This document shows positions 1 through 8,072 of a stretch of DNA of 33,721 nucleotides, piece by piece. The stretch spans positions 1-33,721 of the forward strand of contig JANQLS010000017.1 in NCBI GenBank assembly GCA_028280485.1, read 5' to 3'. A program made the translations under genes and the position numbers. The notes under the pieces were generated by a model. It made no database searches, was not told the origin of the DNA, and saw only the letters and a list, made by a program, of their open reading frames with translations. Position 1 is the first letter of the stretch; each line of letters begins with the position of its first letter. This DNA comes from Planctomycetota bacterium. Lineage in GTDB: Bacteria > Planctomycetota > UBA8108 > JACQVS01.

Positions 1-478
1 CTCCGGCTCGGGCGGCTTCGATATTGGCATTGAGAGAGAGAACTTTGGTATCGGCCGCGAAGTCTTTGATGATATTTCCGATATTCCCAATCATGTGCTC
101 GGAGTTTTCCATCTCGTTCATCGATTCCAAGATTTGGGTCATGGATTCGACGACTTCTCCCATACTATTTTCGGTTTCGTGGATGAATCCAAATTGGATT
201 TTGGGATCTTGAATAGAGTTTTCTAAATCTTGAAAGACGAGAAGGATTTCTTGAAGGAAGTCAGCATATTCGGAATTTGAAGATGAGAGCGATTTTTTGA
301 GCTCTTGAATTTGTTCGTCTTTATCGCTAAGAGCGCTTTTAAGGTCCTCAATTTCTTGAAGGTAGGTCTTTATTTTCAAATCAGAGTTCGAATCCCTGGG
401 GGAATCCAGTGAATTCAATGCCTCCCCTGAAGGGGGAGTTGGACTCTTCTTTTTTACGATTTTTTTCCACCAACTCAT
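1..478 (-). CDS. MCP-type chemotaxis signalling protein, N-terminal part (runs off left edge)
   Basis: I translated this by hand from the ATG at 478-476 to the left edge: about 159 residues, opening MSWWKKIVKKKS. No membrane segment is visible, so the protein is probably cytoplasmic. Residues about 40-65 look like a short coiled coil (QEIEDLKSALSDKDEQIQEL). The last residues, VLSLNANIEAARAG, match the conserved hairpin-tip region of methyl-accepting chemotaxis protein signalling domains (consensus LALNAAIEAARAGE), which contacts CheA and CheW. A soluble receptor reading an internal cue, or an MCP-like scaffold, is likely. The C-terminal half lies outside the window, so methylation sites and any extra domain cannot be judged. 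No chemotaxis genes are seen nearby. Confidence 0.8.
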   Translation of the reverse strand, partial: MSWWKKIVKKKSPTPPSGEALNSLDSPRDSNSDLKIKTYLQEIEDLKSALSDKDEQIQELKKSLSSSNSEYADFLQEILLVFQDLENSIQDPKIQFGFIHETENSMGEVVESMTQILESMNEMENSEHMIGNIGNIIKDFAADTKVLSLNANIEAARAG

Positions 479-670
479 TCTTGTTTCCTGGAACTAACAT
501 AGGGCTAACAAGAAAAATATCGGTTCAGAGCCTAGAGGACATTGATTAAAAAAAGAGCCAATAGCTTAATTTAATACAACAACCATAAAAATATTAAAAA
601 TCTTAAAACTGGTGGATGAGATGTCAGTTAGTACCTGTTGATTAAACCGGATCTAAGCCGAATTTTGATC

Positions 671-759
671 AGCTCGGCCGCTGAGTGCAGGCTCTAAGAA
701 GCCTGCACTTAGCGGCGTGAAAGCCGTGGCGGGCTATGCTTCCACGGCTGAAGCGAGCT
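671..759. ncRNA. Structured intergenic element, three-way junction (possible ncRNA or palindromic repeat)
   Basis: Three nested inverted repeats fold this 89-base stretch. A 17-bp stem, GCCGCTGAGTGCAGGCT at 677-693 with 700-716 (one G-T mismatch), has a 6-base loop. A second stem pairs AGCCGTGG (722-729) with CCACGGCT (742-749). An outer stem pairs AGCTCG (671-676) with CGAGCT (754-759). Together they form a closed three-way junction on either strand. I do not recognise an RNA family; a dispersed palindromic repeat is the main alternative. Orientation is undecided. Confidence 0.35.
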
Positions 760-789
760 CGGAAGGAGCTTGTTCAACTTAAGTAAATG

Positions 790-825
790 AAAAAAAGCCC
801 CCCGGTGGCAACTCCGGAAGGCTTT
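790..825 (-). terminator. Rho-independent terminator of the GntR-like gene
   Basis: On the minus strand AAAGCCTTCCGG pairs with CCGGGGGGCTTT across a short loop, with one bulged position, and runs into a T tract at 796-790. It lies about 50 bases beyond the stop of the leftward regulator gene. Confidence 0.75.
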
Positions 826-873
826 GATTGAAAGATATGATAGCGGATTTTAATTTTGTTTAAATTGAGGGAA

Positions 874-1620
874 TCAATTTAACGCGGCTTGTGAATTTAA
901 CGCAGAGACGAGAACTGTCTTTTTATTGCTTAAATTCTGAGCGATTGTCGAGAGGGCTAATTCTTCATCGCCCGAAGCGATCGCATTCAGTAGGTCCTCG
1001 TTGGGTTTGAAAGCGTCGGCGGGAAAGTTCCCGTTCTGACTTTTGGAAATCAGAAGGGTTGCTTGGAGGATCCGCCCTCCGATGCTTGAGAGAATTTTAA
1101 TAATCTCATCATTTCCCAATAACATTGCTGGAAGTAAGCTGAATTCTGATTCTCGGTGGTAAAGCGATTCTGGGCTGTTGGCTATTTCTTCAGACAGCTG
1201 ACTCAACGAGTTTTTAAGAGATTGGTCGAGACCTTCAGGGGGGCGTGAGCAAAGTTTTTGGATGACGTGGGTTTCTAAAGCCAACCGAACTTGGAATAAG
1301 TTCTCTAATTCAGAAGGCTCGATGCGCCGAACGAGGATGCCTTGCTGGGGAGAGATCGAAAGAAACCCTTCACTTTCCAAGCGTTCGATGGCGGATCGAA
1401 CCGGCGTGTTGCTCATATGAAGTTCTACGGCAAGTTTTCGTTCTGACAGGAGAGTGCCGGGAACTAAATGCCCTTGAATGAGAAACTTCTTCAGTTGAAG
1501 GTAGGCTTTTTCTTTGAGTTGAAGGGGTTTTGTGGGTTCCTTCGCGGGTTGGGTATCTCTAGTTGTAAACAATTGTGGCTGATTCACAGTAAAAGCTCTC
1601 TTCAGGGGGTTCGCTACCAT
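874..1620 (-). CDS. GntR-family transcriptional regulator, FadR/FCD-like
   Basis: This 248-residue protein is a DNA-binding regulator. Residues about 35-102 form a GntR winged helix (LKEKAYLQLKKFLIQGHLVPG, then LSERKLAVELHMSNTPVRSAIERL and a wing ending GILVRRI). The remaining 140 residues are helical and match the FCD effector domain in length and layout (LENLFQVRLALETHVIQKL near 107). Canonical FCD domains bind metal through Asp and three His. Here the equivalent positions seem to be Ser and Asn, so the ligand mode may differ. The first ~33 residues are an unconserved tail. The ATG at 1620 directly abuts a perfect 9-2-9 palindrome (1621-1640), leaving no clear Shine-Dalgarno site, so translation may begin slightly downstream. 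A terminator follows. The target genes are unknown. Confidence 0.8.
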   Translation of the reverse strand: MVANPLKRAFTVNQPQLFTTRDTQPAKEPTKPLQLKEKAYLQLKKFLIQGHLVPGTLLSERKLAVELHMSNTPVRSAIERLESEGFLSISPQQGILVRRIEPSELENLFQVRLALETHVIQKLCSRPPEGLDQSLKNSLSQLSEEIANSPESLYHRESEFSLLPAMLLGNDEIIKILSSIGGRILQATLLISKSQNGNFPADAFKPNEDLLNAIASGDEELALSTIAQNLSNKKTVLVSALNSQAALN

Positions 1621-1640
1621 TGAAATGAATCTTCATTTCA
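1621..1640. promoter_or_regulatory. Perfect palindrome abutting the regulator start (candidate autoregulatory operator)
   Basis: TGAAATGAATCTTCATTTCA is a 9-bp inverted repeat around a 2-base centre, directly upstream of the GntR-like start codon. GntR-family dimers bind short palindromes and often repress their own genes, so an operator is a reasonable inference. An mRNA hairpin at the start codon is the alternative. Confidence 0.4.
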
Positions 1641-2016
1641 ATCGCCCACAATGTAGGCCGTCTCAGTACGAAAGATCTGATCCCTCGAAGTAGCTCATAT
1701 TCCTTTTTGAGAAGGATGACTTCGAGTGACTTCCAAGCTTGGATGAGAGGTGTGACTTGTGAATCAGAGATGTTTCCTAAGGAGATGTCCCTGGTGATAA
1801 AAAGCAGAGACGGCGCATGACACCCTTCAGGCGGGAGATACCTCAACCCAGATTTGATTTTAGATAGATTCTAAAATCACGTAGGCCCGCAAGGAGGGAG
1901 AAGTGCTTGATTTGGAATTTGGCTGACCCGGTTTTATAGAAGTAGCTAATCTAAAGTCGATCTCGGTTTAGAAAAAAGGTCTAAATCTAGGAAAGACCGG
2001 AGAAAGCCACACCCTT
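1641..2016. other. Intergenic region without supported gene
   Basis: The interval lies between the GntR-like gene and the end of the metal-transporter operon, both leftward. A 95-codon frame at 1559-1846 overlaps the regulator by 62 bases and resembles nothing I know, so I did not call it. An AT-rich 9-bp hairpin (GATTTTAGA at 1856-1864 with 1870-1878) sits 140 bases past the operon and could be a weak transcript end. Confidence 0.5.
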
Positions 2017-3096
2017 TCAGATCTCGAGAGCTTTCTCAAGCCGTCTAATGTTCTCAAATTGGATTGAGAGGTAGGAAGTTGAAGCGTCCTTTGAAGAGGG
2101 TGTCTTCTTATCGGGAGCAGTTGCAGGGGTGCCGTTCTCGACCACTTTTTCGGAGTTATCTCCGCTTTTATTCTCTGCGCCGCCGACTGGACTCTTCAAG
2201 CTTTCTGAAGAGGGTTGAGAATTCTCTCCCTTATTAGTTTCAGCCGGAGAGAATTCTAGCCCCCTCAAATTAAAATTTTTCTCATAAATAGTAGCAATTT
2301 CTGGAGATGGGGCAGATTCCCAGAGCAGAATTTTCGCGTGATGGTGTTCTAAGGCCTCTCGGATACTGTCCATAACTGCTTTGTCTGGAACAGCTTCTGG
2401 ATCTAAGTCGAGATTGTGGATATTCCAATTGTACTGTTTGGCTAAATAATTAAATGCCGGATGGGAGCAGAAGAGGGGCGTGTCTTTGAGCCTCTGGGAG
2501 ACTCTCACCAGCTCGGCGTCCAGCTTGAGGAGGTCTTTCTTGAGGCTCTCAAAGCCTGATTTGAAGAGGCTCGCGTGGTGGGGATCCATTTTGACCATAC
2601 CATCCAGGATCGCCTTGGCTTGTTCGATGGCTAGAATCGGATTGAGCCACGTATGACCGTCGATGCCCTCGTGGGTGTGTTCCCCGCCGGGGCCGTGACT
2701 GTGGCTAAAGACCTTATCGTAGTGAAGCCAGCGCTTCTCGAATGAAGCGGCCGTCGAGACGACTTTGTTGATCGGCAGGCTCACCTTTTCTACCCATTTC
2801 TCAAACTGAGCCCCGTTTAAGACAATCAGATCGGATTCTTGAAAGGTCTTGAGGGCTTCCGGGGTGGGCTTCCAGTAAATAGGATCTTCTTCTGGTGGTA
2901 CTGGGCAGATGACATCGGCGTGCCCCTTTGCGATTCTCTTAGCGAAATAGGTGGTGGGGTAAAAAGTCGTCGTCACTATCTTGTGATGATGAGAGTGACC
3001 CGAGCTTGAGCCTTTACCGCTGGAGTCGCAGCTGATGAAGAGAATCGAAGTGACAAAAACGATGAGTAGTTTTGGAATTATGAGAGTTAGCTTCAT
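2017..3096 (-). CDS. Metal ABC transporter substrate-binding lipoprotein, ZnuA-like (cluster A-I)
   Basis: This 359-residue lipoprotein should capture Zn or Mn outside the cytoplasmic membrane. A signal peptide ends in a lipobox (LFISC, Cys23), followed by a His-rich linker (HSHHHK, 34-39). The solute-binding fold follows: VTTTFYPTTYFAKRIA, then NGAQFEKWVEKV. Probable metal-ligand histidines lie in GIDGHTWLNP (about 149) and CSHPAFNYLA (about 211), and LLWESAPSPE matches the third ligand region. A disordered Ser/Glu/Lys insertion of about 60 residues (about 275-335) precedes the last helix, which is unusual. The gene follows the permease by 23 bases and is last in the operon. No classical ZnuB-type permease is present. 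Metal choice cannot be read from sequence. Confidence 0.85.
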   Translation of the reverse strand: MKLTLIIPKLLIVFVTSILFISCDSSGKGSSSGHSHHHKIVTTTFYPTTYFAKRIAKGHADVICPVPPEEDPIYWKPTPEALKTFQESDLIVLNGAQFEKWVEKVSLPINKVVSTAASFEKRWLHYDKVFSHSHGPGGEHTHEGIDGHTWLNPILAIEQAKAILDGMVKMDPHHASLFKSGFESLKKDLLKLDAELVRVSQRLKDTPLFCSHPAFNYLAKQYNWNIHNLDLDPEAVPDKAVMDSIREALEHHHAKILLWESAPSPEIATIYEKNFNLRGLEFSPAETNKGENSQPSSESLKSPVGGAENKSGDNSEKVVENGTPATAPDKKTPSSKDASTSYLSIQFENIRRLEKALEI

Positions 3097-3119
3097 GTCT
3101 CAACTTTAAGAGTGAATCT

Positions 3120-4295
3120 TTAACCGAGGTTTTGGAGTAAGTCTGGGGTAAATGCAACAAAGCTCAACGCTAAAATCACGGAGAAGATGATGCTTACCCC
3201 CAAGAGCAGCAGGAGTTCAGTGGTGAAGAGCCAGAAGACCGTGCTTTGAGTGCAGCCTAATTTATGCAAGGTCTCCCTCTCCCTCGCTCTGAGTCTCAGG
3301 GATAATAAGACTACTAAGAGCATAAGTGAAGCGGTTGAAGTCGCAACGATTATAAAATGGAGATCGAAGAGTTTTTTGATCCTAAAAACGATTCCCAGGA
3401 GGTCTTCAGTGGTTTCCAAGGGATTCAATACTTGATAAGTTCCCCCGTCGACATTGTAGCGTGTCTTGAGGATCACTCTTTCCATGTCACTCTGCGGTAA
3501 AAGGATCAAGCTGGTGATCGGAAAGTCGTTCTGATTACCGTGGAAGTGAAAGCTCTCCATATTTTCAGGGGTGATCTTAACGTACTCATTCAATCCGACA
3601 TTGGCTTTTAAGTGTTGTCCCTCTTGGGATTGAACGAAGGGTTTCCCTTTATCGCTTCTGAGATCATCGTGTCCGTGACCTAAGCCTTCGATGATCCAAG
3701 CCGTTTTGATATCCATAAAAACCGCTTGATCATCGATTGAGTGAGCGGGGGATAGAATTCCTACGACCTTGAGCTCAACGGGTACTTGCCCGGCCAAATC
3801 ATATAGATTTCGCTGATCGGTGAGAAGCGTTGATCCTATTTTTATGTTCAGGTCTTGACTCACCCCATGGCCGATGACGACTTCTCCGAGGAAGCTCGGA
3901 AGGTTCCCTGCTTCCATTTTTAGATTCCTAAATTCAAAATAATCTAAGGTTGTTCCCACCAGGGGAGCTTCCTTTGCCGTGAATTTAATATGGAGTGGTA
4001 TCGCTAAAGTTTTCTTTTCGGAAAGAATTTTATGCGTGAGACCGTAAGGGATGTTAGGCGAGTTTCCCTTCCGAAAGTAGAGTGATTTTAGGAGTAGATC
4101 GTAAGGATTACCGCGTGAGCCCAAAAGAAGTGGAGTCTGTCGAGAACGCTCGAGCATGCGTTGATCGTACTCGTCGAGTAAGAGACTGACGACTAAAGGG
4201 AAGATGAACAAGATCACCATGCTGGCGATCATGATCGAAGATTTCAGTTTGTGATAACAGATATACTGCCAGGCTAAAAAGAGGATCGATTTCAT
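3120..4295 (-). CDS. FtsX/LolC/MacB-like ABC transporter permease
   Basis: This 391-residue inner-membrane protein is the permease partner of the ATPase encoded just upstream; its start overlaps the ATPase stop by 4 bases (ATGA), suggesting translational coupling. One membrane helix lies near residues 18-42, then a large extracytoplasmic domain (about 45-310) with a conserved-looking GEVVIGHGVSQDLNIKIGSTLL segment. Two C-terminal helices follow (about 313-340 and 353-382) around the cytoplasmic loop RLRARERETLHKLGCTQSTV, the hallmark of FtsX-type permeases. Family members normally end with a fourth helix; here the protein stops after the third. His- and Asp-rich patches (DDLRSDKG, GHGHDD) occur in the outer domain. 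Substrate unknown. Confidence 0.8.
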   Translation of the reverse strand: MKSILFLAWQYICYHKLKSSIMIASMVILFIFPLVVSLLLDEYDQRMLERSRQTPLLLGSRGNPYDLLLKSLYFRKGNSPNIPYGLTHKILSEKKTLAIPLHIKFTAKEAPLVGTTLDYFEFRNLKMEAGNLPSFLGEVVIGHGVSQDLNIKIGSTLLTDQRNLYDLAGQVPVELKVVGILSPAHSIDDQAVFMDIKTAWIIEGLGHGHDDLRSDKGKPFVQSQEGQHLKANVGLNEYVKITPENMESFHFHGNQNDFPITSLILLPQSDMERVILKTRYNVDGGTYQVLNPLETTEDLLGIVFRIKKLFDLHFIIVATSTASLMLLVVLLSLRLRARERETLHKLGCTQSTVFWLFTTELLLLLGVSIIFSVILALSFVAFTPDLLQNLG

Positions 4296-4972
4296 GGATT
4301 CGCTCCTTCAGCATAGGCAGTTCTGAATTGTTGAACATCGATGACCCGATCTAAATGCTGGAGTAGGCGAGTGTCGTGGGTCAATAAGATGAGAGTTGCA
4401 TTCTGAGTCTCACAGTAATCATCGAAGAGTTGAATAACGAGTTCTGCGTGGGCTTCATCGAGGCTACTCGTCGGTTCATCGACTAACAATGTTTTGGGCT
4501 GAGAAAGTAATGCTCGGATGATGGCAACCCGTTGTTTTTCTCCCGTCGATAAGGATTTGGGATGAGCTTTAAGTTTGTCCTCGATTCCCAATTTTTTAGC
4601 CAATGGGAGGATTCTGAATTGAGCCTCTTCCTCCGCTTTATCTGATCGTTGTAGTTTTGCGGGTAAGAGTAAGTTTTGTTGAACGTTGAGGTACTCGATC
4701 AATTCAAATTCTTGGAAGATCAAGCCCAGGTGATTCAATCGAAACTCCCGAAGATCGGCATCGCTCATCCGGTGAAAGGAAGTTTCGCCGATCTGAATTT
4801 CACCTTCTTGGGGGAGTAAGATGCCCGCGATCAAATGAAGAAGGGTGGTCTTTCCCGATCCGCTGGGGCCAACTAAGGCTACTTTTTCTCCGCTTTCAAT
4901 TTTGAGTTTGTCGATTTGAAGTGCGAAATCAGCATTGGGATAATGGAACTTGAGGTTCGATATCGTAATCAC
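4292..4972 (-). CDS. ABC transporter ATPase, LolD/MacB-like
   Basis: This 226-residue cytoplasmic ATPase powers the FtsX-like permease encoded next to it. All nucleotide-binding motifs are intact: Walker A GPSGSGKT (35-42), Q-loop near LIFQEFELIEYL (86-95), signature LSTGEKQRV (141-149), Walker B TLLVDEPTSSLD (161-172) and H-loop His199. The length and the phrase LIFQEFELIEYLNVQQNLLLP place it in the LolD/FtsE/MacB group rather than the ZnuC group. Both ends overlap neighbouring genes by 4 bases (ATGA), so translation of the three genes is probably coupled. Confidence 0.92.
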   Translation of the reverse strand: MITISNLKFHYPNADFALQIDKLKIESGEKVALVGPSGSGKTTLLHLIAGILLPQEGEIQIGETSFHRMSDADLREFRLNHLGLIFQEFELIEYLNVQQNLLLPAKLQRSDKAEEEAQFRILPLAKKLGIEDKLKAHPKSLSTGEKQRVAIIRALLSQPKTLLVDEPTSSLDEAHAELVIQLFDDYCETQNATLILLTHDTRLLQHLDRVIDVQQFRTAYAEGANP

Positions 4973-6399
4973 TTTTGTCGAACCTCAGTTTGCCCAGTCC
5001 GGTTCGGTTGGGGGGGAATCGGAGTTTGAGGATCGATCTTGCGCTGCTCCAAGATTTCCTGGTCGATGATTTTCCACGAGCCCTGTCGAGGAGCTATCTT
5101 GAATCTCGCTTTAAATTGCTGAGATTTTTCGTGAGTGTGTCCCCAGTGCTTCACTAAGCCGTGAACTCTCCAAGTGGCTAAAATTGAATATTCATTATCG
5201 CTTTCAGTTGGGCGAGACAAGCCCTCCCAGCGAAGCTGGATGATTTTCACCTCTCGGATTCTACAAACCGCACCGCCATCTTCGTGGAGGATGAGGCTGT
5301 CATAAATCCCTTTGAAAATTTCTTCTAACAATGGCCCATCCACACTCTGGGCTAAGGTTTTATAGATTTCTCGATCTGAGGTGTAATCGAAAGCTTTGTA
5401 GATGTTTTGAAGAAGTGCTCTGAAGACTTTCAGGCCCTTTTCTTCACTCAACTGACCCAGGGAATTATTGGGATCAATTTTAAGAGTGACGGAACCCACT
5501 TTGGTGGCGTAGCTGATGATCGCTAAAGCCAAAAATATGCCCGTGAGTACTCCTCGAATGTTTCCCTTAACGGTTTTCCGTTTGAGGGCTACTCCCAATC
5601 CTAAACCGATTAAGATGATCGCCGTAATGGGTAAAGCAATTTTTTTACCTTCGGTCGTCCCTTGCTTTAAAACATCATCAAAAGCTGAAGATTGGGTCGA
5701 CTCGGAATGCCAGATATATTCCGGTTCTTTTTTTTGTAAAACGATGAGGCTGTTTTTCCCTTCAGCTTCAAATTGAACGACGATGAATTCGTTTCCAGTT
5801 TTTTTGACCTGATTTAAGGGAGAGTTTTTTTCATCGGCAGTAGGAAAGAGTTGCCAAACGATGCTGACCTGAGTGGGCGGGTGAGGCGTCTTATATTTTA
5901 AATCAAATTGAACGGCTGAAAATTTAAGTGACTTTGGACCCTCCTCGGGAGCATCTTTAAATTTAGGAATCTGAATTTCTAAATTGGAAGCATCGGGGGG
6001 AGGAAGGGGCTCTTGCCCTTCAGCTTGAACACCGATGTGCTTGAGCTTGACGAACTGCTCGCTAATTTGACGATAGACTTCATCAGGGTCTAAAGATCGG
6101 TAAACTTTCAGTGCTTCCGCTTCCCAGAAAGAGCCGTCAGCTTCATCTGAATTCTTTATCCTTTCAGCCGGAACTTCGATCTTCAGAACATCTTCTAAAA
6201 AGATCCGAAGGGGGATATGCACTCGAGAATGGACGCCATCGTTTTCAACCACAATTTCAACTTCGATGACCGGGAGCACCAAGGGAGAATTTCCATCGAT
6301 GAGATGGGCTAAAGCATGCGACCCAAGGGTAACCAGGCTCAAGCCGATCAGGAGGAGTGAAAATAGAAATCTGTTAAATCGAGTGATTGAAATATTCAT
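4969..6399 (-). CDS. Membrane-anchored protein of unknown function, first gene of the metal/ABC operon
   Basis: This 476-residue protein has an N-terminal signal or anchor (FLFSLLLIGLSLVTLGSHALA), an extracytoplasmic region of about 220 residues, two membrane helices (about 255-272 and 282-298) separated by a short Lys-rich loop, and a second outer region to the end. The second region holds a stretch I associate with planctomycete proteins of unknown function (NIYKAFDYTSDREIYKTLAQ). The first region has a comparable stretch (ALKVYRSLDPDEVYRQISEQF), so the two outer halves may be ancient repeats. It begins the operon and its stop overlaps the ATPase start. A role in metal uptake or in presenting a substrate to the FtsX-like transporter is inferred from context only. 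Confidence 0.7.
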   Translation of the reverse strand: MNISITRFNRFLFSLLLIGLSLVTLGSHALAHLIDGNSPLVLPVIEVEIVVENDGVHSRVHIPLRIFLEDVLKIEVPAERIKNSDEADGSFWEAEALKVYRSLDPDEVYRQISEQFVKLKHIGVQAEGQEPLPPPDASNLEIQIPKFKDAPEEGPKSLKFSAVQFDLKYKTPHPPTQVSIVWQLFPTADEKNSPLNQVKKTGNEFIVVQFEAEGKNSLIVLQKKEPEYIWHSESTQSSAFDDVLKQGTTEGKKIALPITAIILIGLGLGVALKRKTVKGNIRGVLTGIFLALAIISYATKVGSVTLKIDPNNSLGQLSEEKGLKVFRALLQNIYKAFDYTSDREIYKTLAQSVDGPLLEEIFKGIYDSLILHEDGGAVCRIREVKIIQLRWEGLSRPTESDNEYSILATWRVHGLVKHWGHTHEKSQQFKARFKIAPRQGSWKIIDQEILEQRKIDPQTPIPPQPNRTGQTEVRQK

Positions 6400-6814
6400 A
6401 CGATGGGTTGTAGGAACAATTGAACTCGGTGCCTTCGCAGGTCCACTTTCTGCGAGCCTACCGATTATATCGGGGGGCTCACCCTCATAGGTTGTGAATT
6501 TTTAAGACTTCCAACTTAACTAGCCCGAAGCGCTAGCAAGGGGTCAACACGATTAAGAATGGGCCCCTCGCTAGCGCTTCGGGCTAGTTAAGGCCCTATT
6601 TAGATTAGATTGGAATCCAGCCCTAACTGAGCTTGATAAAAATTCACAGCCTCTAAAGGTGCACAAGATTCAAGTTTTAACCTATTTTGTAGGTCACTCC
6701 AATGAATCGCCCGAGTAAACTGTATTTTGTGAATGTTTGAATTCGCAGAGGAAATTCCCACCCATTTTAACTATCAAGTTTATTTTAGGCTCAACTGACG
6801 AGCTCAATTTAAGA
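6400..6814. other. Divergent intergenic region with palindromic repeat
   Basis: This separates the leftward ABC operon from the rightward epimerase gene, so it should hold promoters for both. The clear content is the REP-like inverted repeat at 6516-6591. The open frame at 6737-6814 is a TTG-initiated extension of the epimerase and is probably untranslated. Confidence 0.55.
6516..6591. repeat. REP-like inverted repeat, copy A
   Basis: Perfect 22-bp arms (TTAACTAGCCCGAAGCGCTA..., 6516-6537, and 6570-6591) enclose a 32-base loop. The same core recurs at 27923-27943 and 31276-31337, with variants at 17367-17503, 20522-20545 and 27966-28105. It lies between divergent genes. Confidence 0.85.
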
Positions 6815-7810
6815 ATGGTTCGCTTGCAATCGTATTCAAAGACTTCAGGGGCAAATATTTTAGTGACCGGCGCCGGTGGTTTTATCGGTAGCCAACTCAC
6901 TGAATATCTCCTCTCCTTGGGGCACCATGTGTGGGGACTGGATTCCTTCGATCCGTTCTATTCACCTCAGCTCAAAAGGGAAAATCTTCGCTTAGGTCTA
7001 GAAAGAGGCCTAAATTTTGAGTCGGTGGATCTCGCCAAAGAAGAGATTCCCTGGGCAGATATCCCATTCGATTACATTTTCCATCTCGCAGCACAAGCAG
7101 GTCTCGATCCCCATGCTCCCTTTTCGAGGTACGTTTCAGCCAATGTTTCGGCAACGGAGCGATTGGTTGAATTTGCCACTCAACAAGAGACCTTACGTTT
7201 ATTCGTGCAGGTTTCCACTTCGAGTGTCTACGGCAAGGTGGCGATCCAAAGTGAAGATGCCCTGCCTCGTCCGATTTCACCTTACGGGGTGACGAAGTTG
7301 ACCGCGGAACAAGTTGCGCTATCCAAGTGGAGAACCCAGGGCTTACCCGTTTGTGTCTTAAGGTTGTACTCGGTCTACGGACCGCGTGAACGCCCGGATA
7401 AGCTCTTTCCTCGGATGATCGAAGTGATGCGAAGTGGGGGGCAGCTTCCCTTAAGGCGAGGAAGTCTTCAGCATCGACGGTCGTTTACCTACGTCGAAGA
7501 TGTCGTACGCGGCTTGGCATCCGTCTTAGATAAAGAAGACCGCTTATCGGGTGAAATTATCAATGTGGGCTCAGGCTCTGATGACCTCATCGAAGACGCC
7601 ATTCACTTGGTGCAAGAGATCTGGGGAGCCAAGTGTAAATTCGCTTGGGTCGACCCCATTCCGGGAGATCCTCTACGAACTCAGGCTCACATTAAAAAGG
7701 CCGAGCGACTCTTGTCTTTTAATCCTCAGTATTCACTTCGCGAGGGATTGGCAAAGCAGTTGGATTGGGAGAAGGGACGGGGGCGTACGGTTTTGATTCA
7801 GCCGTCGTAG
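6815..7810 (+). CDS. NAD-dependent sugar-nucleotide epimerase/dehydratase (extended SDR)
   Basis: This cytoplasmic enzyme of about 331 residues probably remodels a nucleotide-activated sugar for polysaccharide or lipopolysaccharide. The NAD-binding Rossmann motif TGAGGFIG (18-25) is followed by FHLAAQAG (89-96), active-site VSTSSVYG (133-140) and the catalytic pair Tyr157/Lys161 in SPYGVTK. LRLYSVYGPRERPD and RRSFTYVEDVV fit the UDP-glucose/UDP-glucuronate 4-epimerase group, and VWGLDSFDPFYSPQLKREN especially resembles UDP-glucuronate 4-epimerases. Substrate remains uncertain. I prefer the ATG at 6815 because it puts the usual short lead before the Rossmann motif; the frame also extends upstream to a TTG at 6737. 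The lipopolysaccharide-kinase-like genes to the right, on the opposite strand, suggest an envelope sugar context. Confidence 0.85.
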   Translation: MVRLQSYSKTSGANILVTGAGGFIGSQLTEYLLSLGHHVWGLDSFDPFYSPQLKRENLRLGLERGLNFESVDLAKEEIPWADIPFDYIFHLAAQAGLDPHAPFSRYVSANVSATERLVEFATQQETLRLFVQVSTSSVYGKVAIQSEDALPRPISPYGVTKLTAEQVALSKWRTQGLPVCVLRLYSVYGPRERPDKLFPRMIEVMRSGGQLPLRRGSLQHRRSFTYVEDVVRGLASVLDKEDRLSGEIINVGSGSDDLIEDAIHLVQEIWGAKCKFAWVDPIPGDPLRTQAHIKKAERLLSFNPQYSLREGLAKQLDWEKGRGRTVLIQPS

Positions 7811-7954
7811 CCAAATTCGCCAGAATTTGGGTCGATTCACTTGAATGTCCAAATTGTCAGTTGAGGCGCATTTGAATCTTTTAAAACACCTGCTTGGCTC
7901 AGGGATTCGGGGCAGGCCTTATCCTTGGGGTTAACAATCAATGAAAATTGATCT

Positions 7955-8060
7955 CTGTAGGGGCGTCCCTTGTGGGCGCCCGTTTCCCGGGCAATGGTGA
8001 AAGATTTAAATCAGCTGTGTGATTCAAGGATTTGGGCAGGGGCAAGCCCTGCCCCTACAG
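7955..8060. repeat. Small element with 10-bp terminal inverted repeats
   Basis: CTGTAGGGGC (7955-7964) and GCCCCTACAG (8051-8060) bound a 106-base stretch with two internal GC-rich hairpin-like segments (GGGCGCCCG and GGCAGGGGCAAGCCCTGCCC). No coding capacity. It may be a MITE-like element or a complex palindromic repeat, lying between convergent genes where it could also act as a transcription barrier. No target-site duplication is obvious. Confidence 0.55.
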
Positions 8061-8072
8061 ACGAAATTTGAC

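Larger units (their letters stand above)
479..873. other. Intergenic region with structured element and terminator
   Basis: No gene is supported here. It holds the three-helix inverted-repeat element at 671-759 and the minus-strand terminator at 790-825. The stretch at 520-650 is AT-rich and may carry the promoter of the leftward MCP-type gene, but I could not assign hexamers with confidence. Confidence 0.6.

Noticed and set aside
1559..1846. 95-codon minus-strand frame overlapping the GntR-like start
   Set aside because: It overlaps a well-supported gene by 62 bases, has no recognisable domain and composition does not look protein-like.
6737..6814. Upstream extension of the epimerase to a TTG start
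   Set aside because: The additional 26 residues are not conserved-looking and the Rossmann motif normally lies close to the N-terminus.
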